DNA of 64,000 nt. Source: Trichomonas vaginalis G3. Taxonomy: Eukaryota > Parabasalia > Trichomonadida > Trichomonadidae. The stretch lies in NCBI RefSeq assembly GCF_026262505.1, contig NC_067204.1, forward strand, positions 5,861,797 through 5,925,796, read 5' to 3'. Positions 47,601-55,794 of the stretch are shown one piece after another. A program made the translations under genes and the position numbers. The notes under the pieces were generated by a model. It had not been told where the DNA came from, did no database searches, and saw only the letters and a list, made by a program, of their open reading frames with translations. Every line of letters begins with the position of its first letter. Position 1 is the stretch's first letter.

Positions 47601-47989
47601 CTGATAACACTAATGTTACATTAGTTCGTGAGCGCAACACAATGTTGAAGATTTACGTCAACGGAACAATCTCCAACTCTTCATTCAGATCTGGTGAGAA
47701 GGATGTCGTCAAGATGAAGAAGATCAAACTCGCTAAGAACAGTGTTAAGTACAACTCAATCGTTGTTGTCAACACAGCTCTTAACTATAAGGAAACAAAC
47801 ATCGACCTTCCAAATGATTATGAAAAGCAGAACGATGAGGACAACAACAGAAGAATGAAGATCATCATCGGCGCAGCTGTTGGTGGTGGCGTTCTTATTC
47901 TTTTAATCATTATCATTGGTGTCGTTATTGGAGTCAACAAATCAAGAAAGGCTAAGCTCGACTCAATGCCACTTATTACACAGAATTAA
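41675..47989 (+). CDS. Membrane-anchored tandem GH36-like glycosidase, 2104 aa
   Basis: Two related halves. Each has a beta-domain, a (beta/alpha)8 glycosidase with VIDDGWNNYN (about residue 292) / VVDDGWNNYN (about 1396) and YYKLDGF (about 410) / YFKLDGF (about 1513, likely nucleophile Asp), a bacterial SbsA/Ig-like segment (EAPKIEVVRSLN; KAPEVEIVKYIS) and a LamG-like segment ending VRERNAMIKIY or VRERNTMLKIY. Between the halves (about 1003-1155) lies an F5/8 type C (discoidin) domain, DWKIKANSEES ... TTIWHSKYD. A weak signal peptide (MFFLFFERIHS) and one C-terminal membrane helix (about 2063-2088) with a short tail imply a cell-surface enzyme, possibly acting on host glycans. Codons favour C-ending forms unlike the neighbours, suggesting high expression. 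GH36 is the best guess. Confidence 0.75.
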   Translation: MFFLFFERIHSQEEVFLENQYFKETWIIDDNKHMNIKNFVNKRTSPQLTVTPDQGSQDFVISIRYVEGTILSSDLTVKDKVKENYKLTVTYEPFTFNGATYNIIEINEMEAQKHYLHKYLKIKCSDENVALNYIDTQHIIINKDVDYPKSWGTPWHIRDPDDFFLSMGQPLYINTFFTGSQFPCAHTKIENTTYLGRVRYYSGKKFADLKKDSEGYYNTWKTVLGAAREDRFEVVRADLFSYIFDISRNTPFRKQFNSWYDWMLAITEDNIMESFKEIEKGNTQNGIGPLDSYVIDDGWNNYNTEKYQVYDPSVSGTTYNTEGFWTFNNKFPHKFSPPSDYSRKIGSNFGVWLGPRGGYVTAGQFGKMIEDAGKGFYNKRTDDIDVASHKYIKNLKDLLIGFIRDYKVNYYKLDGFTDYECTNTSHDHMTGGDDSMYFFTDLWENYIDAYKEMIKAAEDEGLTNFWISTTTYASSSPWHLQWSSSLWMQISGDSDYWIVGNNTNYADQALTYRDSMYYQYFNDYKFQFPTRNMYNHDPVFGQAGTHLKGNLNDEDFRVFLSGCMMRGTAFNELYYTYSMLDEGDKWLVSGDILSWAEKNHHVLQHSQYFGGKPYDGECYGYSAWDGADGFVSLRNPGGSVTKYTITLDRAMGVPESVKDAVRSTRLAHKTTATEEIKNGVKFNYGETLTVTLNPGEMRIYEFHQAADSEAPKIEVVRSLNETTVNLRFNKYIDVSNAQFSIDNLNIKSYKVRGDLKTITFTTDAMKNYTEYTIHVKNVCNSFGVALNTDVKFTYFAQNIMGTLSGSFKGNNQNVNNKQVDLDSFTVRIHVNDFKNVANAKLFHSADNTIKAEIVNNYVQFTVGSTTVVSSDKISPSIQDIYFVRERNAMIKIYMNSDISASAWDKTMPSCVTICNIIIDASEIVYKFINIYNYGLAYSELSVAISIGNDKIERQFEINNGKLHTSKIVNSITGMSFVPAEGSNNFVITTPGYVLGKVLPIDRSDWKIKANSEESITPRDEGAAVNLIDGDITTIWHSKYDDKGFHGHDDRKNNTDPYVITIDMGKVQKVGALSYTPRQSGWNGAIKKYELYTANTEEELNDKIAARQNPDASGEFKYYAHYPCYANLTKVIECRWVAFLSILVKPDYGSGAEFNLYPTAVPLPLLEINANDFKYASHEIITENNHQKLIFHYKPYNFNGALLNVTVIYDLENDKPYMEKEVLISLPQGSDFTFDHIDLESFVLTDEQVQQSWTHPNKEKDTRSWLPQYLITLGQPVYICDLYTGCRFPLTDNRIEENIAYFRYNTGKKFAQLEKDENGTYHCWKTVIGAARSNSLQVIRNDFFSYIEDISVKTTFRKQYNSWYDWMMSINESNILDSFKEIEKGMTQLGVPPLNSYVVDDGWNNYNSKKYDVYDEDASGTTYNEDGFWTFNSKFTQGFKLPSDFAHRIASGFGMWLGPRGGYSYPDTIAKMIQDAGKGYYNENAGDIDVGSGVYVENLKKFLVNMTNLYKINYFKLDGFAFTDNKNPQHDHVTGGPNGAFYYTDMWEKYEKLFDALRESAKVNEIIDMWISITCYVNSSPFHLQWANSVYIQVSNDHDFINIGGNDNMADQMLTFRDACYYNFSDYFAFQFPTKAIYNHDPIYGKTGTGLENTMDDEYFRLFLLMCGMRGNAFYEMYYSYTMLDEGEKWYVNAEALKYIEGRYNILQHAQRFGGDPRLGYVYGYSSWNDVEGTIAIRNPNGTVQSYKLKLDREIGVPENIKSVFTKTILAHRTTEAMVENKEYKYGDEIEFTLQPGEARIIDLNAAKDDKAPEVEIVKYISQNKTMIRFNEKIIFNKDNFKLKSRDIVNVSIKADFRTVIIEVEPPFGNNTDYEFIFDGVSDIAGNKLNGQYTQMYRACNKLVNISNAVEGDDNKIMNDEFTLDSFSIKLNINTLGNYNGLLLEDKDNKIIVETESNKFIKFVVGNLSVVSSHEITDNTNVTLVRERNTMLKIYVNGTISNSSFRSGEKDVVKMKKIKLAKNSVKYNSIVVVNTALNYKETNIDLPNDYEKQNDEDNNRRMKIIIGAAVGGGVLILLIIIIGVVIGVNKSRKAKLDSMPLITQN

Positions 47990-48135
47990 ATTTCAAAGTT
48001 ACTTTTAACTTTCTTACATAGTTTAAATAAAAATTTAACTTTTAATTTACTCTTTATTTTATATTTTTCTTTGAGAATTCTAAATATAATCAATACTTGA
48101 AAATCTTTATGTCAAATATATATTAAAAAAATTAT

Positions 48136-48206
48136 TCCGATACGGGGAGTCGAACCCCGATCCTGTGGATGAAAACCACATATCCTAACCGCTGAACGAT
48201 ATCGGA
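48136..48206 (-). tRNA. tRNA-Glu (anticodon TTC)
   Basis: The 71-nt minus-strand sequence folds as a cloverleaf. The acceptor strands are TCCGATA and TATCGGA, the anticodon stem TGTGG/CCACA with loop TTTTCAT (anticodon TTC, decoding GAA), and the T arm CGGGGTTCGACTCCCCG. The internal B box GGTTCGACTCC and A-box region TCAGCGGTTAGG are present for RNA polymerase III. Downstream (plus strand 48125-48132) a run of A gives the T-rich terminator TTTTTT. The gene lies 333 bp from the start of Polinton B. Confidence 0.95.
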
Positions 48207-48538
48207 TTCACATTTATTTAATTTTGATATGATTAATAATATATAATACTCTATTTTCGGAGAATGTATGGCCAAATAAAACTTATCGTTCCTAAAATGA
48301 TGATTTCCTATCAGTTCATTTGGCGGAGGTTTTTGTGATATGGAAAAATGTTCGTTGCTCAATTATCTCACTATTGGATGGACTTTTATCGAGCGAAATT
48401 TTGGCTGTAAAGACAATTCTGATATTGGTAACATGGTGATAAGAACAAATAGTCAGTTTGCATGGTTTATGATGAGATAATTTCGATTTAAAAAAAAACA
48501 TAAAAATTGATTTTAATGAGCGATTAAGGTCAGGTATG
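48207..48538. other. Spacer between tRNA-Glu and Polinton B, no gene seen
   Basis: AT-rich. Two overlapping minus-strand frames of 61 and 76 codons show no coding character. It ends at the putative insertion point of element B (AGGTAT or GGTATG would be the target site). Confidence 0.5.
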
Positions 48539-48782
48539 AGGGGCTTCCAGGGGCTGCGCCCCTTCTAGCCCTAAGAAATTTTGCCCAAGACCCAAGAGGA
48601 GGACCGAACCCCAGCCGACCAGCCGGTGACAAAACCAAAACCGTTGTTATTTACATCATATTAATGATGTCACTTTTAAAAATGTCACTTTTTGTTTCAC
48701 TTTTCACAAATTATATATGTTTTCATGCTTTGTCACTTTTCTGTCACTTTTCAGGTAAAAACATTTTTATTATTATATATAA
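48539..48782 (+). promoter_or_regulatory. Left end of Polinton B: hairpin and TCACTTTT cluster
   Basis: AGGGGCTTCCAGGGGCTGCG, continuing CCCCTTCTAGCCC, forms a hairpin of the type at 12976-13082. From 48667 to 48753 the motif TCACTTTT occurs five times (TGTCACTTTTAAAAATGTCA, then GTTTCACTTTTCAC and two more). TCACT fits the trichomonad initiator TCAYW, and the last copy lies about 40 bp before the methyltransferase ATG. Only the final 60 bp before the gene match element A. Confidence 0.55.
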
Positions 48783-49599
48783 ATGAATTTTACAAAACCA
48801 CCGTTACCGTTCTTTGGAAATAAGAGTAGATGTAAAGATATTATATTGAGAGAACTTAAGAAACTACCGAATGGTCTAACATTTGTAGATTTGTTCGGTG
48901 GAAGTTTCTATATATCCCATTTATGTCATACCGTATTTCCTGACTCAAAGATTATATGCAATGACTTCGACAACTATATGGACCGTCTCAAACATATTCC
49001 AGACACAAACAATATATTGAAAGAGTTAAAAGAAAAGATACCTATAGGTAAGATGGAACGTATACCATTAGATAAGAAAAATATTGTGAGAGAGGTTTTG
49101 AAAAAAGCAGAATATATAGACTGGGATAGTATATCTGCTAGACTATTATATAGTGTGCTATAAGAGTTCATGACATTGAAACACTTATGTCAAAAGTTTT
49201 ATATCTTAACTATACAAATGTTTTCAAAGAGGACATAGAAAAATATATTGAGGGTATAGAGTTTGTGAGATGTCATTGGACAGAGTTGTATGAAAAATAT
49301 AAAGACAAGGAAAATGTTTTCTTTATAGTGGACCCACCGTTCTTTAACACATGGGATTTTCAATACCAAGTAGACTGGACTTTGAGAGACTCTTTAGAAA
49401 CTTTAGACGTTATACATAACCATCCATGCTTTTACTTTACATCCGATAAAAGTGGTTTGGAAACCGTTATGAGATGGTTAGAGGACATACATGACTATGA
49501 GTTTAGATATGACAAGATAGAATATGAGAGAGGTCCTATAAACTGAGAAAGTGTCATAACAAAGAAATTTTATTAGTAAGTAAATGTGGTTTGAAATAG
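48783..49599 (+). pseudogene. Dam-type DNA adenine methyltransferase, Polinton B copy, looks broken
   Basis: Begins MNFTKPPLPFFGNKSRCKDI with the FxGxK SAM-binding motif. FVDLFGGSF follows at about residue 37 and the catalytic DPPFFNTWDF (DPPY type) near residue 180. It lacks the fold-back insertion seen in element A, and so shows the empty target site. About two breaks. An intact relative would methylate adenine, as in the T. vaginalis Maverick methyltransferases. Confidence 0.85.
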
Positions 49600-50099
49600 G
49601 ACTACTTGTTTTAGGTTTTTTCCATGTGTCATTTATTTATTTGACGTGGCAGAAAAGTACAGAGAATATGAAGATGAACCAATGCCTGCAAATGTTCAGT
49701 ATATGTACTCGTAAGAGATATTTTTATCTAATATTAAATGACGCACAGAACTTAGCGAATGCACAGCAACCTGGACAACCAAACCCAGAGAATATTCCAA
49801 ATGAAGTTAGAATACAAACTGCAATGGCAAACTATGGTCAAGTGCCAACAGATGTACAAATGCAAACTGCCATGTCAAATGACGCTGCGTTAGGTTTGCC
49901 ACCATGGTATGCAAATATGAGATGGAAAGAGTTTTATACAAACCCTGAAGTGGGATATAAACAACTTTATGCAGATGACGCGAACACAGGAGTTGACCCA
50001 GAATATGTTTTCTACCAGAGGAGAAACAGAATGTATGAGCTCCAGTTAAAGAATGCTATGGAACTCAGAAGGAAACGTAAGAGACTAGGCGGACATTAG
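49584..50099 (+). CDS. Small membrane protein plus Q/A-rich protein region
   Basis: Matches two adjacent genes of element A (11212-11358 and 10842-11205). The first part starts MWFEIGLLVLGFFHVSFIYL, a hydrophobic helix. From about 49738 the second part reads DAQNLANAQQPGQPNPENIP and runs to a basic RRKRKRLGGH tail, with LGLPPWYANMRWKEFYTNPE in the middle. Here both lie in one open frame of 171 codons, whereas in A they are separate. Whether this is a natural fusion or decay is unclear. Likely virion or assembly functions by position only. Confidence 0.5.
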   Translation: MWFEIGLLVLGFFHVSFIYLTWQKSTENMKMNQCLQMFSICTRKRYFYLILNDAQNLANAQQPGQPNPENIPNEVRIQTAMANYGQVPTDVQMQTAMSNDAALGLPPWYANMRWKEFYTNPEVGYKQLYADDANTGVDPEYVFYQRRNRMYELQLKNAMELRRKRKRLGGH

Positions 50100-50117
50100 A
50101 TTTTTACATATAGTAAA

Positions 50118-50414
50118 ATGGGTTTCTTTGGAAGAATAGGAAACTTCTTTCGAAATGTTGGAAGAGGTATATGGAATGGAATAAAATCTGTCGGAAGAGG
50201 AATTTGGAACGGAGTCAAAAATATTGGTAAAAGAGTAGGTCAGTTCGTTGGTATTATACCTAAAGACCCTGAACCAGAAGAACAAGCTCCTGTTATACAA
50301 CAGCCTGAACCTGCACCACAGTCTAGTTGGCAACCAAATCCCAACACCCTCAACCGTATTAAAAAATTATATTTTTACCGTTCGATAGTAGTTGTATATG
50401 AAACTAAGTTCTAA
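50118..50414 (+). CDS. Small amphipathic virion-type protein, Polinton B
   Basis: 98 residues. The N-terminal 45 consist of tandem amphipathic units (FFRNVGRGIWNGIKSVGRGI then WNGVKNIGKRVGQFVG), followed by PKDPEPEEQAPVIQQPEPAP. The duplicated GRGIWNG unit is notable. Same type as 10582-10823, 7006-7407 and the two genes at 16099-16574. Probably membrane-active. No family recognised. Confidence 0.55.
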   Translation: MGFFGRIGNFFRNVGRGIWNGIKSVGRGIWNGVKNIGKRVGQFVGIIPKDPEPEEQAPVIQQPEPAPQSSWQPNPNTLNRIKKLYFYRSIVVVYETKF

Positions 50415-51217
50415 GTAAAACGCATGGTATAATGGAATTATTCTTTTTCTTTTTTTCCATCTGTAGTAAACCATACTTGAAAGTCTGAAATACTTCCACT
50501 TGGTGGTTCGTATAACTTTGTAGGTTTTTCGTAAAAGTCATTTGCCAAGCATAAGAAAGAGTTTTGGGCGCCAGAAAATGAAGCATGAACAATAATAGCA
50601 TCTTGGTCGAAATATTTTCATATGTTCCATTAGGGTTTTCGACTTCATAATAGTCCGGGTGTACTGGATATGCTGCAGGCTGATTTAACATCCTCATAAA
50701 TCTATACCATGCCAAGTTGTTATATTTTGTAGAAATATAAACGTTTTCTCCAAGGTCTTCTATTTTATTGATTTTAACAGTTGCATTTTTCCTGTCATAA
50801 ATAATATCGAGATGGTATTCTCCTTCGTCAATGTTATACTGGTTTGCATATTCGATATAGATATCGTTTATTTTTTCTTGAAAAGCTTGAAGAGTTGTTT
50901 CTAAGTTTACAAGCAAACTAACTTGTAAAAGTTTTCCCTGTTCAAATTTCTCATACATACGTTTTTTTGTTATAGTATCGAACTTCAAAACCGACCGTAA
51001 ATGGGAAACCATGTATGGCTTCTGAAATGAACTTCATTCTACGAAAGCCAATAGCTTTTGTGACGGATGGGTCTCTTAACCATCTTAATGGGTAGTCAAA
51101 ACGATAGCCTTCATGCTTTACGGTATCTGTCTCAAACTTTTGACCGACATTAGTAAAAAGTTCATCTAATGGTTTAGTTGTAGCAACTCTTGAATTTTCT
51201 TTTTCTATTGAAAGCAT
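50404..51217 (-). pseudogene. Structural-type protein, Polinton B copy, looks broken
   Basis: Counterpart of 9733-10577 (MLSIEKENSRVATTKPLDEL at the start, SDFQV and a short hydrophobic end) and paralogue of 4540-5397. Convergent with the amphipathic gene and divergent from the fibre gene, as in element A. About two or three breaks. Confidence 0.6.
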
Positions 51218-51236
51218 ATTTATTATCTAAATAAAA

Positions 51237-52972
51237 ATGTCAAATGAAACAGCGTCTATGAGAGAAATACAACACAACCGACAACTCATTATGCAAGCTC
51301 TAAATAAGAACACAACAAACTTTTCAAACTATTCTAAGATATCTGAGTCATTGAAAGAAGGAAACTTAAAACTGACATTAAACCCAATGACAGATGAGTT
51401 TCTGTTTCAAGACAATAAGAACAATACTGTCTGCATAAATCCAACAAAAGGAACTTTAAACGAGAAACCTATAAATGAACTTCTTTTGAAAGCAGATGTT
51501 GACAACAAAGCTGACAAAGAATATGTAGACGATGCAATAGCAAAAGAAGAAGAAAGAGCTAACAATGCTTATGCAACAAAGAACATACTCATCCTGAACT
51601 AGCAGACAAAACATATGTTGACAATAAAATGTCAAGTGAAGTGACAAGAGCTGAAAACGAATATTCTAAAAAGACTCATATACATTATATTAACCAAATA
51701 CCAAGTCTTAAGGAAACATTAGAGACAAAAGCAGATAAGACTCATACACATTCTATATCTGATATCACAAACTTACAAGAAACATTAGAGACAAAAGCAA
51801 ATAAGACTCATACACATACCATTGCAAATATTACAAACTTACAAGAAACCTTAAACAGGAAAAGTGACGTTGGACATACACATACATCTTCTGAAATAAC
51901 AGACTTAAACGTTAGCCTTGAAAATAAAGCAGATAAAACATATGTCAATGAAATATACCAAAGTTTGATAGGAACAAAAAATATTGAAACTATTGTTGGT
52001 GACTTTTCTGTCAATGAAGAAAATAAATATTTTAGATGGCAGTTTGTACACTCCTTAAAAAATGGTACACAGTGTAAACTCATTCCGAAAAATAACAATG
52101 AAATGTATGTAAGCTATATAAAGAATAATGGTACACAAGTTAAAGTTCCATTAGACAACAACTGCTACTTAAACTTATATGGAGACGAACAAAAGAAATA
52201 TTTCCGAGTTTATGAAATGGCAGATATGACATTGCCTGACCCATCTCCAGCACCATATTATTATGACTATGGTGCTGACGACAAAACACCACATGTAGAT
52301 GAACAAAAGCAAACATTATATTTAGAATATTATAGATATAAAAGATATAATGCAATAGAAAAAACGAGAATAGTATACTATTATGAAGATGACAGAAATA
52401 AATATTATAGTCAAGATTGTACATACCCTGAAAACATAAGATTATATTATAAAAAATATTCTGACACAAACCAGAAGAAACCAGAAATAGTTGCACTATA
52501 TTTTAAGTTCAAAAGAGACAATCCTATAATATCTCATATGTTTGATTTAATGAACCCAGTAGGTTCTATTTATACATCTATGGATGCAAGAGGTCCTCAA
52601 GTAATGTTTGGTGTTGGTGCATGGGAACAAATAGTCGACAGGTTTTTGTATTGTGCAAACTCTTCAAAGGAAACAGGTGGAAGTAAAACGATTTCAGGTG
52701 AAAATTTACCTGCACACAGTCACTACATAGATTTAAGTACATCTCAAGCAGGTTGGCATAAGCATAGATATTGGGATTGGTCAGCAATGACAAAAGGTAA
52801 AGGATATGATGTTAAAGACAACGTTAAGTTTGCTATAAATTGTTACTGGAGTAACACTGAGGGAGGAGGAAACCATACACATTTCGTTTCAGGATATACG
52901 CAAACAACGGGACAAAGTAAAGAATACATGCCACCTTACATGACAGTTTACGCATGGTATAGAATTGCTTAG
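51237..52972 (+). pseudogene. Phage-like fibre gene of Polinton B, looks broken once or twice
   Basis: Longest version of the fibre. An N-terminal segment (MSNETASMREIQHNRQLIMQ) is followed by a stalk with THTHSISDITNLQETLETKA-type repeats as in phage tail fibres. A middle domain (about 51950-52500) absent from element A contains MYVSYIKNNGTQVKVPLD and a tyrosine-rich stretch. The tip has NPVGSIYTSMDARGPQVMFG, ENLPAHSHYI and GNHTHFVSG with HxH metal sites. Likely an attachment fibre. Its last bases overlap the convergent integrase. Confidence 0.75.
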
Positions 52973-53927
52973 TCGTCATTTTCAACTTCTTTAGCATATT
53001 CGTCAGGAGTTGTCTTATATTTGTTAGGAACTGTCTTTGAAAGTATACCACCATGAACTTTGACAAGTTTGAAACGAGGTCTGGCAATAGTAGTTTTATC
53101 TTCTGCTTGCAGTGTGTACATTTTGCCATGTTTGCCTAAAACTTCATAATATTCTCTTGTATACTTTCTTCTATTTTTACGAACACGAATGTGAGTACCT
53201 GTCGGGTTCCCATTGTTGTCATAGTCAATAGTATTTTCATATGGGTCGCGTTTAGGTATTTCTATTTTTACTTTGTCACCTTTCTGAAGTTTGAAGCCCG
53301 GCATTCTTTCTTGTTTGTCTCTTTTGACTAAATTATTAAATATATAGTCTTTCTCTAAGTCAGGGTTGTTTTTCATTTCTTCGGGGAGTGGTTTCCCAAA
53401 CCTTTTTGTTTACGGTTATTGTAAATATTTAAAACTTGTCTCATCTTTGCCATGGAGAAGTGTCTATATTTGTCGTCATATGACATTTCATTTGCTTCAC
53501 CACCTTGTGGTTGGTTTAAGTCTCTTAACATTTTTATACAACCGTCAATGACACCAAGAGCAGAATGGTTTTGGTCGACAATGAAATATTGGTTTACATT
53601 TTTTGAACGCAGATAGTTTTTTACATCATCTGATTTGAAAGAACTTTCACAGTCAGATGTCAGTTTTGTTGGATGGTATTTGTCAACGAATATTGTCAAA
53701 GCTGCTAAGATATCTAAAATAGTTTTGGACTGTAATGGTATGGCTTCACAGTATCTTGTGTTTTGACCGACAAATATTAGCCAGTATGGTGGTCCATCTT
53801 CTCTATACCTCGGAATGTTTTCCAAGATATCCATAAACCAAGCATTTGGTGTTGAACTAAAGATTTTTATCATGAGTGCTTTCTTTGTCGCTTTAGAAAC
53901 ATAGGGGTCCTTGTTTGGATTCGTCAT
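52969..53927 (-). pseudogene. Polinton integrase, element B copy, looks broken once
   Basis: Near-identical to the integrase at 7425-8384, with the core WFMDILENI and LTSDCESSF and the C-terminal GDKVKIEIPKRDPY domain. A cluster of substitutions in residues 40-70 (for example IPLQSKTILDILAA against IPLWSKNILDVKTA) contrasts with near-identity elsewhere. About one break. Confidence 0.8.
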
Positions 53928-53944
53928 TTTTTAACCCATAAGAA

Positions 53945-54346
53945 ATGGGTTTATTTGGCGCATTAGCAGGAGTTGCATCTAGATTTTTACCCGCAGTGGG
54001 AACAATAGCCAGAGGTGCATTTGGAATTGGAAGGAAGATTTTGAGTACATTAGGTATACTTAAAGAGAAAGCACAACCTATTATACAAACTGTACAGAAA
54101 GGTTGGGAGGTAGCACGAGATGCAACAAATCTTATTCCAAATCCTGAAACAAGAGGAAAAGTTCAAGGATGGATGGACAATGTAGGAAGACAAGCAGGAA
54201 ACTATTATAACAAAGCAAATGACTACTATAACCAAGCAGGACACTATATGGACCAAGGTGAAAGATTCTTTAACAGAGGATATAACCATGCACAACAGTG
54301 GGTAAACAATAACCAACCTCAACCGCCTCAAACGTGGGGAAGTTAG
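53945..54346 (+). CDS. Small amphipathic virion-type protein, 133 aa, Polinton B
   Basis: Nearly identical to 7006-7407: MGLFGALAGVASRFLPAVGT, the YYNKANDYYNQAGHYMDQGE repeat segment and a Q/P-rich tail. Divergent from the integrase with 17 bp between starts. The frame looks whole. This is the last gene shared in order with element A. Confidence 0.6.
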   Translation: MGLFGALAGVASRFLPAVGTIARGAFGIGRKILSTLGILKEKAQPIIQTVQKGWEVARDATNLIPNPETRGKVQGWMDNVGRQAGNYYNKANDYYNQAGHYMDQGERFFNRGYNHAQQWVNNNQPQPPQTWGS

Positions 54347-54522
54347 TATGGGTAAGTCGTGTATGGTGGCACTGCGCGCCTCCGTACACAACTTAGCTGT
54401 TTTGACACTTTACAAAACCGTTAACATATATTTTACAACACGAACGCAAAAACTAACTTAACCTTAAATATTTACAAAGCCGTCAACCACTTCACCTCAC
54501 TACTGTAAAAAAATAAACGTTC

Positions 54523-54843
54523 TCACTTACAAAAGTATTGCAACTCCTCCCATTGCTGTGCTTCACATAACAGTTCATATTCTTCTGACTCACTTTCTTC
54601 TTCATATAGGTCAAAATCACTGTCAAAATAAATGTTAGTAAGTTTTGACAAAGCTAATGAAACACGCTTACCGTTTGTATCGTATGCTTGTATAAACTTT
54701 CCATTCTTCATTCCTTCATAAACGCTCAAACTAACTTTACACTTTCTCCCTCGTATCTGATAGAATGTATTTTCACGAGGAACGAAGAACAAATTCTTGA
54801 ACTCATGACCGTTGTAGTTTGTTATCTCAATAGTTTTCGTCAT
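54523..54843 (-). CDS. Hypothetical acidic-tailed protein, 106 aa
   Basis: 106 residues, beginning MTKTIEITNYNGHEFKNLFF, with a beta-rich core (FYQIRGRKCKVSLSVYEG) and a very acidic tail (DLYEEESESEEYELL). It replaces the genes found at this point in element A. The A/T box upstream (TTTACATCCAAATAAAATAA on the plus strand) resembles the promoter boxes of the KilA-N genes in A. No family recognised. Confidence 0.5.
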   Translation of the reverse strand: MTKTIEITNYNGHEFKNLFFVPRENTFYQIRGRKCKVSLSVYEGMKNGKFIQAYDTNGKRVSLALSKLTNIYFDSDFDLYEEESESEEYELLCEAQQWEELQYFCK

Positions 54844-54929
54844 TTACATCCAAATAAAATAAAATAATTTTAAAAAATAAAAAAAAATAAATGATATCAC
54901 CACCCTCACACGTATGAAAACATCCATTT

Positions 54930-54992
54930 AAATTTAGGTGAAGTGGTGAGATCTCACCTCTTTTTTCACCTCTTTTTTCACCCACTTGAATT
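54930..54992. repeat. GATC-centred palindrome, GGTGAGATCTCACC type
   Basis: The perfect 14-bp palindrome GGTGAGATCTCACC lies at 54945-54958. Tandem TTTTTTCACCTC units follow. It is the counterpart of the GTGAAAAAACAG/GGTGAGATCT run at 4466-4525 in element A and of the GTTAGATCTAAC palindromes there. The AGATCT core is the same; the flanking pentamers differ. Confidence 0.7.
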
Positions 54993-54999
54993 CATTGCT

Positions 55000-55236
55000 T
55001 TATAACTCTCTTCCTTTCTCCAACTCTTCTAACTTCTTCTTAAGTTCAGCAATGTTGTCCTCATGAAGTTTAATCTTTCTCAAAATTCCTTCTTTATCTA
55101 ATGGTTGCTTTATCTTTCTAAACTGAACTCTACCATCCTTCATAGTATGAATGTAAAAACCTTCTGGAATAGTTCCTGATCTAATGTATTCTACCAAAAA
55201 CTTTTGTTTCATTGCTTCAGTGACTTTATTTGTCAT
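55000..55236 (-). CDS. Hypothetical small coiled-coil protein, 78 aa
   Basis: 78 residues. The N-terminal part (VEYIRSGTIPEGFYIHTMKD then GRVQFRKIKQ) loosely resembles residues 35-70 of the product at 6231-6815. The C-terminal part (KLHEDNIAELKKKLEELEKG) is a coiled coil. Last gene before the minisatellite. No family recognised. Confidence 0.5.
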   Translation of the reverse strand: MTNKVTEAMKQKFLVEYIRSGTIPEGFYIHTMKDGRVQFRKIKQPLDKEGILRKIKLHEDNIAELKKKLEELEKGREL

Positions 55237-55794
55237 TTTACTCTAAAGTGAAGCTAGCACAGCGATAATGGATTTCATGACTTTTAGTATTTCATGCAAT
55301 CTTAACAGATAGCCTTACAAGTACTTCCAGTGTCCCTAGCTGTCCCTCCTTTTTATATAACTCCATGACATTTATAATCTCGCGAAACTTAACAGGTAGC
55401 ATAACAGATTAAAATCAGATGAGGTTTTGAACCAAAATTTCTAAGCAACGTTGTCAAGGATTTTGAGGAACTAGGGACAGAGTGTGGCAAAGTCCAAGAT
55501 TTAATTTATCTTCATCTGTTTCATCAGCTATCTCATCTAATATGCCAATATTTTATTCATAACTCGTGGCAAACTCACTAACTTTCGTTATGTTCATCTG
55601 CATGCTTCATCTGATAGAAAGTATGACTTTCATTATTTTCCAGAACTTAATGAAAACTACTAGGGACAGAGACCATGGCAAAGTTCATGACTTTCATTAT
55701 TTTCCAGAACTTAATGAAAACTACTAGGGACAGAGACCATGGCAAGTTCATGATTTAATTTATTCTCTCACTAACAACAAACACAAAACTCCAA
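55237..55794. repeat. Spacer with 65-bp tandem duplication, no gene seen
   Basis: ATGACTTTCATTATTTTCCA at about 55623 and 55688 marks a 65-bp direct duplication that continues AACTACTAGGGACAGAGACC. Related ACTAGGGACAGAG pieces occur at about 55471. No open frame of note. This is the transition into the large minisatellite. Confidence 0.65.

Noticed and set aside
48132-48501. Minus-strand frames over and beside the tRNA-Glu gene
   Set aside because: One overlaps the tRNA itself; neither has protein-like composition or a promoter.
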